Shown one piece after another: positions 25,637 to 34,240 of a stretch of 64,000 nucleotides of DNA. Both the position numbers and the translations under genes were made by a program. The notes beneath the pieces were generated by a model. The model searched no databases, was not told the DNA's origin, and saw only the letters and a list, made by a program, of their open reading frames with translations. Numbering within the stretch: position 1 is the first letter of the stretch; every line of letters starts with the position of its first letter. The DNA is from Streptomyces sp. NBC_01255 (GTDB lineage Bacteria; Actinomycetota; Actinomycetes; Streptomycetales; Streptomycetaceae), in NCBI RefSeq assembly GCF_036226445.1, contig NZ_CP108474.1:6200001-6264000 (forward strand), in the 5' to 3' direction.

Positions 25637-26674
25637 ATGCGCTGGGAAAACCTGTACGTCGCCGGACTCGGGGCCTACCTTCCCGAGGAGGTGGAGACCG
25701 CCGCCGAGGCCGTCGCCGCCGGCCGCTACGACGCCCAGGAGGCCGAGTCCAACGGCTTCCGCGCGGTCCGCGTGGCCCGCGCCGACGAGCCCGGCCCGGT
25801 TCAGGCCGTCCACGCCGCACGCCAGGCGGTGGAGCGGGCCGGCCGCCCCCACGAGGAGTACGACATCGTCCTCCACGGCTGCATGGGCCACCAGGGCCAG
25901 GACTTCTGGACCCCCGTCAACTACGTCCAGCACGAGACGGTCGGCGGCTCCGGCCTCGCCGTCGAGATCCGGCAGGGCTCCAACGGCGGCCTCGCGGGCC
26001 TGGAGCTCGCCGCCTCGCACCTCGCGAGCCGCCGCGCGCCCGCCGCCGCGCTCGTCACCACCGGCGACGCCTTCCGGCTGCCGTACTTCGACCGCTGGGG
26101 CTCCGACAGCCAGCAGGCGTACGGCGACGGCGCCGGCGCCCTCGTCCTCTCCAACCAGGGCGGCTTCGCCCGCCTGCGGTCCACCGCGACCTACACGGAC
26201 TCCTCCCTGGAGCCCGTCTACCGCGGCACGCAGGGCTGGACGGACGGCCCGTTCCTCGACGGCAAGCCCGTCGACCTGCACACCCGCAAGGCCGACTACC
26301 TCCTCAAGGAGGAGGGCGCCTACGACCGTGCCATCCAGCTCATGACGAAGAACGCCTCCCAGGTGCTCCAGGAGGCGCTCGACGACGCGGACGCCAAGAT
26401 GTCCGACGCCCGCTTCTTCGTCCACGCGAACATCGCGGAGACGATCGTGCAGTACTCGTTCCACTCGCTGCTCGGCGTGGACCGGGCCACCACCACGTAC
26501 GACTGGGGCCTGGACTACGGCCACATGGGCGCCGGCGACCAGATCATCGGCATGAACCACGTGGCGGAGGCCAGGAACCCGCATCCGGGCGACCTGCTGA
26601 TCACCATGGGCGTCGGCGTCGGCTTCATGTGGACCGTCGCGGTCCTGGAGTTCCTCGAGTCGCCCGCCTGGTGA
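25637..26674 (+). CDS. KASIII-like protein with Ser in place of the active-site Cys
   Basis: 345 aa thiolase-fold protein. At the nucleophile position it reads IRQGSNGGLAGLE (Ser115) where FabH has Cys. The HQAN His is kept in an altered context (FVHANIAE), and YGHMGAGD stands where FabH has GNTSAAS. DpsC of daunorubicin biosynthesis is a known KASIII homologue using Ser, and CerJ-type homologues act as acyltransferases, so transfer or off-loading chemistry is more likely than classical condensation. It follows the thioesterase gene with a strong GAGGGAG ribosome site and closes the plus-strand run. In tetronate logic it is a candidate for joining glyceryl-ACP to the PKS chain. Confidence 0.82.
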   Translation: MRWENLYVAGLGAYLPEEVETAAEAVAAGRYDAQEAESNGFRAVRVARADEPGPVQAVHAARQAVERAGRPHEEYDIVLHGCMGHQGQDFWTPVNYVQHETVGGSGLAVEIRQGSNGGLAGLELAASHLASRRAPAAALVTTGDAFRLPYFDRWGSDSQQAYGDGAGALVLSNQGGFARLRSTATYTDSSLEPVYRGTQGWTDGPFLDGKPVDLHTRKADYLLKEEGAYDRAIQLMTKNASQVLQEALDDADAKMSDARFFVHANIAETIVQYSFHSLLGVDRATTTYDWGLDYGHMGAGDQIIGMNHVAEARNPHPGDLLITMGVGVGFMWTVAVLEFLESPAW

Positions 26675-26701
26675 CACCGCACCACCGTCACCGGGGCCGG
26701 A

Positions 26702-27043
26702 TCACTGCTTCCACAGGAACCGCAGCCCCGCGTTGACCAGGAAGATCCCCGCGAACGCCGCCGCCCAGCCCTGCCTCCCCGAGGCGGCCAGGGCGGCGGC
26801 GCCGCTTCCGAACCACAACACCTCGAGCAGCACCCGGCCGCCGCCGTGCACCGGGTACGTCGCCTTCGGCGACCCGAACAGCGCCCACACCGCGATCAGC
26901 GTGGCCGGCGCGGCGATACCGAGGAGCACCTTCAGCGGCCACTTGTCGGTCGTGCTGACCGCCCACAGGATGGACGCCGCGTACACCGAGAGCTCCAGCA
27001 GGAACATCACCAGCATGTTGAAGGCTTTGAGGGACGAGAGCAT
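26702..27043 (-). CDS. YrdB-like (DUF2568) small membrane protein
   Basis: 113 aa with four predicted hydrophobic segments (about residues 8-28, 36-58, 68-86, 92-108), consistent with the YrdB/DUF2568 family of unknown function. AGGAG lies 6 nt before the ATG. It sits 44 bp downstream of the SARP regulator on the same strand and is probably cotranscribed with it; it converges on the KASIII-like gene. A link to the natural product is possible but not shown. Confidence 0.7.
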   Translation of the reverse strand: MLSSLKAFNMLVMFLLELSVYAASILWAVSTTDKWPLKVLLGIAAPATLIAVWALFGSPKATYPVHGGGRVLLEVLWFGSGAAALAASGRQGWAAAFAGIFLVNAGLRFLWKQ

Positions 27044-27087
27044 GAGGGACTCCTAGGACGTGCGGGGGTTCCGCGCGGGTGGGCAGA

Positions 27088-27891
27088 TCAAACCGTCAGA
27101 TCGATACGGGACGTGAGGCGGGTCAGCCGCGGGTCGGAGCTGAGGATCGCGCGCTGGAGCTCCTGGAGCCGGGGCGAGGGGTCCACGCCCAACTCCTCCA
27201 CGAGGCAGCCGCGGAGCGCCGTGAACGCCTCCAGGGCGCGCCACTGCTGACCGGACCGGTAGAGCGCCGTCATGTACAGGGCGCACAGGTTCTCGTGCAT
27301 CGGATGGCGCGCGGTCAGCACCGCCAGCTCGCTCAGCAGCGCGTGGTGCCTGCCGAGCGCCAGATCGGCCTCGACGCGGGATTCCACGACGCACAGGTGG
27401 CTCTCCTCGAGGCGGGTCACCTCCACACCGAGCCGCAGCCCGTGGCACACGTCGACCAACGCCCGGCCGCGCCACACCGCGAGCGACTGCCGCAGCAACC
27501 GCGAACCCGTCTCCCGGTCGCCGAGATCGAGCGCCCGCCGCCCGGCGGCCGCGAGCCGCTCGAAGGCGTGCACGTCGACCTCCTCGGGCGTGATGTTCAG
27601 GAGGTAGCCGCCGTACCGGGTGGCGAGGACGTCCTTGGCGCGGCGCGGACCGTCCGGCGGCAGCGCCGCCTCGATCCGCTTGCGCAGCTGGAGGATGTAC
27701 GTCTGCAGCGTGGTCTGCGCGCTCCGCGGCGGCTCCAGATCCCACAGCTCCTCCATGAGCGTGGGCACCGGGACTATCTGGCCGGCCTGCAGGGCAAGCA
27801 GCGCGAGGATCTGGCGGGGCTTCCCCGCGGTCGGCAGGAGCGCGACCCCGTTCTCCGATGCCTCGAAGGACCCCAGGACCTTGATGTCCAT
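27088..27891 (-). CDS. SARP-family transcriptional activator
   Basis: 267 aa. The N-terminal winged-helix OmpR-like DNA-binding domain (about 1-95; VLGSFEASENG, GKPRQILALLAL, QTYILQLRKRIE) is followed by a bacterial transcriptional activation domain (about 100-250; EEVDVHAFERLAAAGRRAL, LYRSGQQWRALEAF). This is the small AfsR/DnrI/ActII-ORF4 type that activates antibiotic clusters by binding heptameric direct repeats. It is divergent from the second fkbH gene across 275 bp, so it likely governs this cluster. GGAGGGG precedes the ATG at 27891. Confidence 0.93.
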   Translation of the reverse strand: MDIKVLGSFEASENGVALLPTAGKPRQILALLALQAGQIVPVPTLMEELWDLEPPRSAQTTLQTYILQLRKRIEAALPPDGPRRAKDVLATRYGGYLLNITPEEVDVHAFERLAAAGRRALDLGDRETGSRLLRQSLAVWRGRALVDVCHGLRLGVEVTRLEESHLCVVESRVEADLALGRHHALLSELAVLTARHPMHENLCALYMTALYRSGQQWRALEAFTALRGCLVEELGVDPSPRLQELQRAILSSDPRLTRLTSRIDLTV

Positions 27892-28166
27892 GCAGCTTCA
27901 CCCCTCCACTCGCCAGCTCTCATGGTGGTACCGAGTCTGGCCCGCCCGCCTGCCGGGGCGACAGTGCCCAGGTCACCGGCCTCCCATGAACTCCGAACAG
28001 GCCGATCCATGAGAAATGCACGGGCCCGAACGGGGACGCGGGCACGAAACCCGGGCCGGCCGCCGGAGCGCTGGAGGTCAGTGCGAGTCCGGCTCAAGCG
28101 CCGCCACCGACGATCAGTCCGTACCAAGGGGGGTCCGGTAACGGAGGCAGGCGTGAGGAGAGATCA
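27892..28166. promoter_or_regulatory. Divergent control region between the SARP gene and fkbH copy 2
   Basis: 275 bp without a gene. It must hold the promoters of the SARP gene (leftward) and of the fkbH2-ACP-exporter run (rightward). I looked for SARP heptads with 11-nt spacing around 28060-28105 and found nothing convincing. Only the ribosome site GAGGAGA at 28156-28162 is clear. Confidence 0.5.
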
Positions 28167-30104
28167 GTGACCACGGTATCCAGTCCGGCGGATCGCGAAA
28201 CCCGGAAGTCTCCACCATCTCCACTGGAATCACTGCGAGCGCTGCGCGCCGCCGGCACCCTCGCCGAGAACTACCCGTCCGTCGCCCCCCTCCTCGCCGC
28301 CATGGTGTCCGGCGGCGCGGACACCGACTTCCGGCGGGCCGGCCATCTCCTCCTCCAGCTCGACCGGCAGGCCGTCCTCGCGGCCCGCCCGGAGACCGAG
28401 ACCGCGGTCGTCGCCCTCACCGGACACTCCACGATCGGGGGCGTACGCGCCCCGCTGACCGCCGAGTTCGCCCGCCACGGAGTCCTCGTCGAGGACCGCC
28501 TCGGCGACTTCGACGCCTACCTGCGCGACCTGCGCGACCCGGCGAGCGCCCTGCACGCCGCCGACGTCGACCTGGCCCTGTGGATCCTCGACCCACAGAC
28601 CCTCCTCGACGAGATGGGCACACCTTGGCAGGCCGACGACCTCGTACGGGCCGCCGAGCGCAAACTCGCCCAGATCGAGAGCCTCGCCACCGCCTTCACC
28701 GGGAACGCCACAGCCGTCCTGGTCCTCAACACCGTGCCGCTGCCCCGCAGCGTCACCCACCAGCTCATCGACCACGAGTCCCGCGCCCGCGCCGGCATCA
28801 CCTGGCGCGACTTCAACAGCGGACTCCTGCGCCTCGCCCTCGGCAACCCGCGGATCCACGTCGTCGACCTCGACCCGGTCGTCGCCTCCGGCGTCCCGCT
28901 CGACGAGCCCCGCATGGCCGCCTACGCCAAGGCCAACCTCGGCGACGACCTGCTGGCCCGCTACGCCCGGGAGGTCGCCCACTTCTCCCGCACGCTCCGC
29001 GGCCGCACCAAGAAGGTCCTCGTCGTCGACGCCGACAACACCCTCTGGGACGGGATCCTCGGCGACGACGGCCCGGACGGCATCGCCGCCGCCACCACCT
29101 TCCGCGGCGAGGCCTTCGGCACCTTCCAGCGGGTCGTCCAGCAGATCGGCTCCCAGGGCATCCTGCTCGCGATCAGCAGCAAGAACGACCACGAGCCGCT
29201 CGTCCAGGTACTCAGGGACCACCCCGACATGGTGCTGCGCGAGTGCGACTTCGCCCGCGTCAACGCCAACTGGCAGGCCAAGGACGCCAATCTGCGGGAC
29301 ATCGCCGAGAAGCTCAACCTCGGCGCCGACAGCTTCGTCTTCGTCGACGACTCGCCCTTCGAGTGCGGCCAGGTCGCCGAAGGCCTCCCGCAGGTCGCCG
29401 TCGTCCAGCTCGACGAAGAGCCCGCCCTGCACATCGAGAAGCTGCTCGCGGACGGCTGGTTCGACACGGCCCGCCTCACCGAAGAGGACCGGGCCCGGGC
29501 CGCCCGGTACCGCACCGAGTCCGAGCGCGCCGAACTCCAGGAGAGCACCGGCTCCCTGGAGGAGTACCTCCACGGTCTCGGCGTCCGCGTCCGGCTCGCC
29601 GAGGCCGCCGCCGGTGACATCGACCGGGTCGCACAACTCTCGCTGCGCGCCAACCAGTTCAACCTGACCACGGTCCGCCTCGGGGCCGAGGACGTGACGG
29701 CCCGGACCGGCGACCCGCACCACCTCGTCGTCACGATCCGCTCGGGCGACCGCTTCGGCGACAACGGAGTCGTCGGAGCCGTCTTCGCCCGCCGCTCGGC
29801 CGAAGGCCGTGACCTGCACGTCGACAACATGCTGCTCTCCTGCCGGGTCTTCGCCCGCGGCATCGAGCAGACCGCCGTCGCGGCCCTCCTGGCCCACGCC
29901 AGGGCCACCGGCGTCCGCGCGGTGCACGCGAGCTACCGGCCGACCGCCAAGAACAAGAACGTACGGGAGTTCTGGCCCTCCATGGGCTTCACCCCCACCT
30001 CGACAGCGGACGACGAACTCCGCTTCCGCCACGACCTGGAGAAGCTCCCGGTCGTCCCCGCCCACATCCTGCTCGATTCCCCCCTGGAAGGAGCCACGTC
30101 ATGA
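28167..30104 (+). CDS. FkbH-like HAD-family glyceryl-ACP synthase (copy 2)
   Basis: 645 aa. The HAD nucleophile motif VVDADNTLWDGILGDDG lies near residue 285, with SSKNDHEP and FVDDSPFE as the further HAD motifs and a GNAT-like C-terminus (RPTAKNKNVREFWPSMGF). It differs clearly from copy 1 along its length, so it is not a recent tandem duplicate. It starts at GTG after GAGGAGA and its stop overlaps the next ACP gene (ATGA). Like copy 1 it should load a three-carbon glycerate-derived unit on its own ACP; a lactyl or hydroxyacyl starter is also possible in this family. Its role beside copy 1 is unclear. Confidence 0.9.
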   Translation: MTTVSSPADRETRKSPPSPLESLRALRAAGTLAENYPSVAPLLAAMVSGGADTDFRRAGHLLLQLDRQAVLAARPETETAVVALTGHSTIGGVRAPLTAEFARHGVLVEDRLGDFDAYLRDLRDPASALHAADVDLALWILDPQTLLDEMGTPWQADDLVRAAERKLAQIESLATAFTGNATAVLVLNTVPLPRSVTHQLIDHESRARAGITWRDFNSGLLRLALGNPRIHVVDLDPVVASGVPLDEPRMAAYAKANLGDDLLARYAREVAHFSRTLRGRTKKVLVVDADNTLWDGILGDDGPDGIAAATTFRGEAFGTFQRVVQQIGSQGILLAISSKNDHEPLVQVLRDHPDMVLRECDFARVNANWQAKDANLRDIAEKLNLGADSFVFVDDSPFECGQVAEGLPQVAVVQLDEEPALHIEKLLADGWFDTARLTEEDRARAARYRTESERAELQESTGSLEEYLHGLGVRVRLAEAAAGDIDRVAQLSLRANQFNLTTVRLGAEDVTARTGDPHHLVVTIRSGDRFGDNGVVGAVFARRSAEGRDLHVDNMLLSCRVFARGIEQTAVAALLAHARATGVRAVHASYRPTAKNKNVREFWPSMGFTPTSTADDELRFRHDLEKLPVVPAHILLDSPLEGATS

Positions 30105-30325
30105 CCAAAGAGGACTTCATCCACCTGGTGCGCGACGAGCTCGACCTGCCCCTGAGCGTCGACGACCTCTCATCGGACTTCGACCACGTCGTGAGCTGGG
30201 ACTCGATGCACATGCTGCGCCTCGTCGCCGCAGTCGAGCGCGAGACCGGCTCCCGCGTCCCCGTCGGCAGGCTGCTCGCCGACCGCAGCCTCGCCGCCAT
30301 CTACGAGCGCGTCAGCGCCGCGTAA
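30101..30325 (+). CDS. Discrete acyl carrier protein, partner of FkbH copy 2
   Basis: 74 aa, short for an ACP. Ser35 in VVSWDSMHMLRLV is the phosphopantetheine site and shares the WDS pattern with the ACP of the first FkbH pair. The gene overlaps fkbH copy 2 by the ATGA arrangement, and the exporter gene follows after 23 bp. Confidence 0.87.
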   Translation: MTKEDFIHLVRDELDLPLSVDDLSSDFDHVVSWDSMHMLRLVAAVERETGSRVPVGRLLADRSLAAIYERVSAA

Positions 30326-30348
30326 CCGATCAAGAAACAGGAGAGAAC

Positions 30349-31869
30349 ATGAGTATCGACGCCCGGGAAACCGCTCGGGACACCCGGCTCGCGTCGCCCG
30401 AGGCGCCGGCCCGACCGTCCCCCGCCGCACCGAAGGCCCCCACCACCCCGGAGGCCCCGGCCGCCGGCAAGCGCGGACTGATCCTCGCCGTGGTCGCCGT
30501 CGCCCAGCTCGTCTGTGTGCTCGACTCGACCATCGCCAACGTGATGCTGCCCCAGCTCCGCGCCGACCTCGGTCTCAGCACCTCGGGTCTGCAGTGGGTG
30601 ATGAACATCTACATCCTGCTCTTCGGCGGCCTGATGCTCCTCGGCGGCCGTCTCACCGACGTCTTCCCCCGCCGCACCATGCTCGTGACCGGCATCGGCC
30701 TGTTCACCCTCGGCTCCCTCGCCGCGGCCACCGCCGACAGCGGCGGCATGCTGCTGGCCGGCCGCGGCATCCAGGGCGTCGGCGCCGCCGTGCTCTCCCC
30801 GGCCGCCCTCTCCATCCTCGTCACGACCTACCCGGAGCCCGGCGAGCGGGCCAAGGCCCTCGGCATCTGGGGCACCGTCATGGGCGTCGGCGCCAGCCTC
30901 GGCACCCTGCTCGGTGGCGCGATCACCGACATCAACTGGCGCTGGGCCTTCCTCATCAACCTCCCCATCGGCCTGCTCCTGATCGCCGCCGCGTACCTCT
31001 ACGTCCCGAAGATCACCCGCACCGGCGGCCGCCCGCCCGCCGACGTCCTCGGCGGCCTCACCGGCACCCTCGGCCTGCTCGCGCTGGTCTTCGGCATCGT
31101 CACCGCCGGCGAGGACGGCTGGACCGACCCGATCGCCGCCGCCGCCATGGCCGCCGCCGCGGTCCTGCTCACCGTCTTCGTACGGGTGGAGAGCAAGGCG
31201 AAGGCCCCGCTGCTGCCCCTCGGCCTGCTGCGCCGCCGCTCCGTCGCCACCGGCACCATCGCCCAGCTGATCACCGCCGGCCTGATGCTGCCCTCCTTCT
31301 TCATGCTCCCGCAGTACATGCAGCTCGGCCTCGGCTACAGCCCGATGGAGGTCGGCCTCGCGTACATCCCGACCTGCCTCGCCATGCTCGTCGTCTCCGG
31401 CGCCGTCCCGGTCCTCATCGCCAAGTTCGGTCCCCGCGTCCCGTACGTCATCGGTACCGTCCTGCTCGCCGTCATGCTGGTCCTGATGCTCGGCGCCGAG
31501 ACCACCAGCGGCTACTGGTCGCTCCTGCTCCCCGTCACCGCCCTGCTCGGCGTCGGCCTGGTGCTGTGCGTGATGACCGCCCCGGTCGTCGGCACCGCGG
31601 ACGCCTCGGACGCCGACGCCGGCACCACCTCGGCCGTCCTCAACGCCTCCTCCGAGATCGGCGGCGCCCTCGCCCTCGCGATCACCGCCACCGTCGTCGG
31701 CTCCCGCCTCACCGAGCTCACCGCCCAGGGCGTCGGCACCGCCCAGGCCTTCACCGAGGCCCTCCAGCGCGGCTTCCTGGTCATGTTCCTCTGGGTCGCC
31801 GCCAACGTGGTCATCGGCCTCTTCGGGTTCGCCGGCCGCCCGGCGACCACCGACGCGCCGAAGTCCTGA
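30349..31869 (+). CDS. MFS drug exporter, DHA2 (14-TM, EmrB/QacA) family
   Basis: 506 aa. After a Pro/Ala-rich cytoplasmic N-terminus (about 1-40) come up to 14 hydrophobic segments. Family motifs include LDSTIANVMLPQ in TM1, WVMNIYILLFGGLMLLGG, GRLTDVFPRR after TM2 and RGIQGVGAAVLSPAA. Proton-driven export of the cluster product, with self-resistance, is the likely job because the gene lies 23 bp after the second FkbH/ACP pair. ACAGGAGAG precedes the ATG. Confidence 0.92.
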   Translation: MSIDARETARDTRLASPEAPARPSPAAPKAPTTPEAPAAGKRGLILAVVAVAQLVCVLDSTIANVMLPQLRADLGLSTSGLQWVMNIYILLFGGLMLLGGRLTDVFPRRTMLVTGIGLFTLGSLAAATADSGGMLLAGRGIQGVGAAVLSPAALSILVTTYPEPGERAKALGIWGTVMGVGASLGTLLGGAITDINWRWAFLINLPIGLLLIAAAYLYVPKITRTGGRPPADVLGGLTGTLGLLALVFGIVTAGEDGWTDPIAAAAMAAAAVLLTVFVRVESKAKAPLLPLGLLRRRSVATGTIAQLITAGLMLPSFFMLPQYMQLGLGYSPMEVGLAYIPTCLAMLVVSGAVPVLIAKFGPRVPYVIGTVLLAVMLVLMLGAETTSGYWSLLLPVTALLGVGLVLCVMTAPVVGTADASDADAGTTSAVLNASSEIGGALALAITATVVGSRLTELTAQGVGTAQAFTEALQRGFLVMFLWVAANVVIGLFGFAGRPATTDAPKS

Positions 31870-31979
31870 CCAGCGCCGCCGGGCGGCCCCCCACCCGCCC
31901 GGCGGCCCCGCCCTCCTCCGTACCCGCACCGGGTCGAGGAGATCCCCAGCCCGCTCTCTCCGCGCAGAGAGGCAGACAG

Positions 31980-32975
31980 ATGCTCCAGCAACGCCACCGC
32001 CCCGCCGCCCGGCCCGCCACCCCGGCCACCACCGCCCCGGGTACCACGGCACCGGCCACCACGGCCCCCGTCACCGCCCCAGCCGGACCCGTCGCCCTCC
32101 TCCTCGGAGCGGCGGCACCCCACCGGCACCCGGGCGAGGACGCCGCCAACTCCACCCTCCTGGAGACCTGGTCGAGCGGGGTACGCACCTGGGTCCTCGA
32201 CCGCGCGGAGCTGCTCGCGGCCCGCGGCCCCGAGGCCCGGATCCTCTCCGACGAGGCGACCGGACTCGACAGCGTCCACACCGACGCCTGTGTGGCCTGG
32301 GCCCGCGACCGGCAGGCCGCCGGGCACCGCTTCGACCTCGTCCTCGGACTGCGCGAGGACGTCCAGCTCGCCGCCGCCGACCTCGCGGCCGCCCTGCAGC
32401 TGCCCGGCAACCACCCGGACGCGGTCCGCCGCGTCCAGGACACCGGCACCCGGCTCGCGGCCCTCGCCGCCGGCGGATTCCTCGTCGACGAGGACCCCGA
32501 CCGGGCCCCCGAGGGCACCGCGCTCACCGCCGTCGGCGCCTTCGTCTCGGGCCGGCCCCACGTCTTCCTCCTCGCCGTGCCCACCGAGGACGGCTGGGCC
32601 CCCGCCACCGGACTGCCCCACACCCCGCAGGCCCTCGCCGCCGAGGCCGCCGCCGCCGTCCTCCACCTCGGACTCTGCTTCGGCGTCTTCCGGGTGGACC
32701 TGCACGCCACCGACCGGGGCATCGCCGTCTCGGACGTCCGCCTCACCCTCGAAGCCCCCGGCCTCCAGGCCCACCTGGCCCGGACGCTGCCCTGCGTCGA
32801 GCTCTTCAACCTCGTGTACGACGACGCCCTGGGCCGTACGGCGGCCCTTCCCGCGCCGCCCCTCGCCCCCGCCGCCCAGCCGCCCGCCCCCTCGACGGTG
32901 CCCCCGTTCGTCCTCCTCGCGGGCGAGCCCGAGGGAGCGGCGGCAGAGCCCCACATATGCCGCGGCACCGACTGA
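31980..32975 (+). CDS. Degenerate ATP-grasp-like protein
   Basis: 331 aa. After a Pro/Thr/Ala-rich leader (about 1-40) the N-terminal half follows the pre-ATP-grasp pattern (FDLVLGLREDVQLAAADLAAALQ, LPGNHPDAVRRVQDT). The C-terminal part resembles the end of an ATP-grasp domain (GVFRVDLHATDRGIAV, then TLPCVELFNLVYDDALG). The Lys usually found after the RxxxD turn, the glycine-rich ATP loop and the metal-binding ExN are not visible, and the region between the halves is much shorter than in active enzymes. It may be a non-catalytic relative. An AGAGAGGCAG site precedes the ATG. It lies 110 bp after the exporter and could be the last gene of the cluster. Confidence 0.55.
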   Translation: MLQQRHRPAARPATPATTAPGTTAPATTAPVTAPAGPVALLLGAAAPHRHPGEDAANSTLLETWSSGVRTWVLDRAELLAARGPEARILSDEATGLDSVHTDACVAWARDRQAAGHRFDLVLGLREDVQLAAADLAAALQLPGNHPDAVRRVQDTGTRLAALAAGGFLVDEDPDRAPEGTALTAVGAFVSGRPHVFLLAVPTEDGWAPATGLPHTPQALAAEAAAAVLHLGLCFGVFRVDLHATDRGIAVSDVRLTLEAPGLQAHLARTLPCVELFNLVYDDALGRTAALPAPPLAPAAQPPAPSTVPPFVLLAGEPEGAAAEPHICRGTD

Positions 32976-32979
32976 GGCC

Positions 32980-33129
32980 GACCGGCAAATGGGGGGCGGC
33001 GTCGCGGGGCTGGGCACGCACATCTGCGGCGTTGTCGTCAATCACCATGGCTCCGCCATGCCTCAATCCTCCGCCTTGCAGCTGCACGTACCCAGCCCCG
33101 CTCCTTCTTCCACCCCCCATTTGCCGGTC
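32980..33129. repeat. 150-nt imperfect inverted repeat (long hairpin)
   Basis: The ends are a perfect 17-bp inverted repeat (GACCGGCAAATGGGGGG at 32980-32996, complement at 33113-33129). Inside, GCGGGGCTGGG and CTGC blocks also pair, and the centre is ATGGC-TCC-GCCAT around 33047-33059. The whole segment can fold on itself apart from small bulges. It starts 5 nt after the stop of the ATP-grasp-like gene and ends 33 nt before the E1-alpha start. No target-site duplication is visible at the edges. It could be a terminator, a MITE-like remnant or an RNA element. Confidence 0.75.
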
Positions 33130-33161
33130 AGTCTGAACCGAACGAGAGCCGGAGACCCCGA

Positions 33162-34238
33162 ATGACCACCGAGCTCGTCCAGCTGCTCACTCCCGAGGGC
33201 CGTCGGGTCCACCACCCCGAGTACGCCGCCGACCCGAGCGCGCAGGAACTGCGCGGCCTCCACCGCGACATGGTGCTGGCCCGGCGCCTCGACGCCGAGG
33301 CCGTCACCCTGCAACGCCAGGGCGAGCTGGCCCTGTGGCCCTCGCTGCTCGGCCAGGAGGCCGCCCAGATCGGCTCCGCCCGCGCCCTGCGGCCCCGGGA
33401 CCACGCCTTCCCCAGCTACCGCGAGCACGGCGTGGCCCTGGTGAGGAACCTCGACCCGGCCCACCTCCTGTCGCTCTTCCGCGGCGCCGGCAATGGCAGT
33501 TGGGACCCGGCGGAGAACAACTTCCATCTCTACACCCTCGTCATCGGCTCGCAGACCCTGCACGCCACCGGTTATGCGATGGGCGTGGCCAAGGACGGCG
33601 CCGACACCGCCGTCATCGCCTACTTCGGCGACGGCGCCTCCAGCCAGGGCGACGTCGCGGAGGCCTTCACCTTCGGCGCGGTCTACGACGCCCCGATCGT
33701 CTTCTTCTGCCAGAACAACCAGTGGGCGATCTCCGAGCCCACCGAGCGCCAGATGCGGGTCCCGCTCTACCGGCGCGCTCCGGGCTTCGGCTTCCCCGGC
33801 GTCCGCGTCGACGGCAACGACGTCCTCGCGTGCCTGGCCGTCACCCGCGCCGCCCTCGACCACGTACGGACCGGCTCCGGACCGATGCTCGTCGAGGCGT
33901 ACACGTACCGCATGGGCGCCCACACCACCTCCGACGACCCGACGAAGTACCGCGACGAGGCGGAGGTCGAGGAGTGGCGGGCCAAGGACCCGATCCTGCG
34001 GCTCCGCCGGCTCCTGGAGCGCGAGGGCCACGCCGACGAGGCGTGGTTCGCCGCCCTGGACGAGGAGGCGGAGGCGCTCGCACGGCGCGTCCGCGAGATC
34101 GTCAGGACGATGCCCGACCCCGACCCGACGCTGATGTTCGAGAACGTGTACGCGGACGGGCACGCGCTCGTCGACGAGGAACGTGCCCGGTTCGCCGCCT
34201 ACCAGGCGTCCTTCGCGGACGCCGGACGGAGCAACTAG
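33162..34238 (+). CDS. bkdA: Branched-chain 2-oxoacid dehydrogenase E1 component, alpha subunit
   Basis: 358 aa. The thiamine diphosphate motif GDGASSQGDVAEAF ending in CQNNQWAIS is intact, and the GAHTTSDDPTKYR phosphorylation-loop region is of the branched-chain type. With the beta subunit it decarboxylates 2-oxoacids and transfers the acyl group to the lipoyl E2. It heads an E1alpha-E1beta-E2 operon in the same orientation as the biosynthetic genes and could supply isobutyryl- or 2-methylbutyryl-CoA starters. Pyruvate as substrate cannot be excluded from sequence alone. Confidence 0.85.
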   Translation: MTTELVQLLTPEGRRVHHPEYAADPSAQELRGLHRDMVLARRLDAEAVTLQRQGELALWPSLLGQEAAQIGSARALRPRDHAFPSYREHGVALVRNLDPAHLLSLFRGAGNGSWDPAENNFHLYTLVIGSQTLHATGYAMGVAKDGADTAVIAYFGDGASSQGDVAEAFTFGAVYDAPIVFFCQNNQWAISEPTERQMRVPLYRRAPGFGFPGVRVDGNDVLACLAVTRAALDHVRTGSGPMLVEAYTYRMGAHTTSDDPTKYRDEAEVEEWRAKDPILRLRRLLEREGHADEAWFAALDEEAEALARRVREIVRTMPDPDPTLMFENVYADGHALVDEERARFAAYQASFADAGRSN

Positions 34239-34240
34239 TC

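Noticed and set aside
28060..28105. Possible SARP heptamer repeats upstream of fkbH copy 2
   Set aside because: Testing an 11-nt phase gave at most weak pairwise matches, unlike the clear array at 53578-53639.
32980..33129. Transposase-bearing insertion element at the inverted repeat
   Set aside because: No coding sequence fits inside 150 nt and no target-site duplication is visible.
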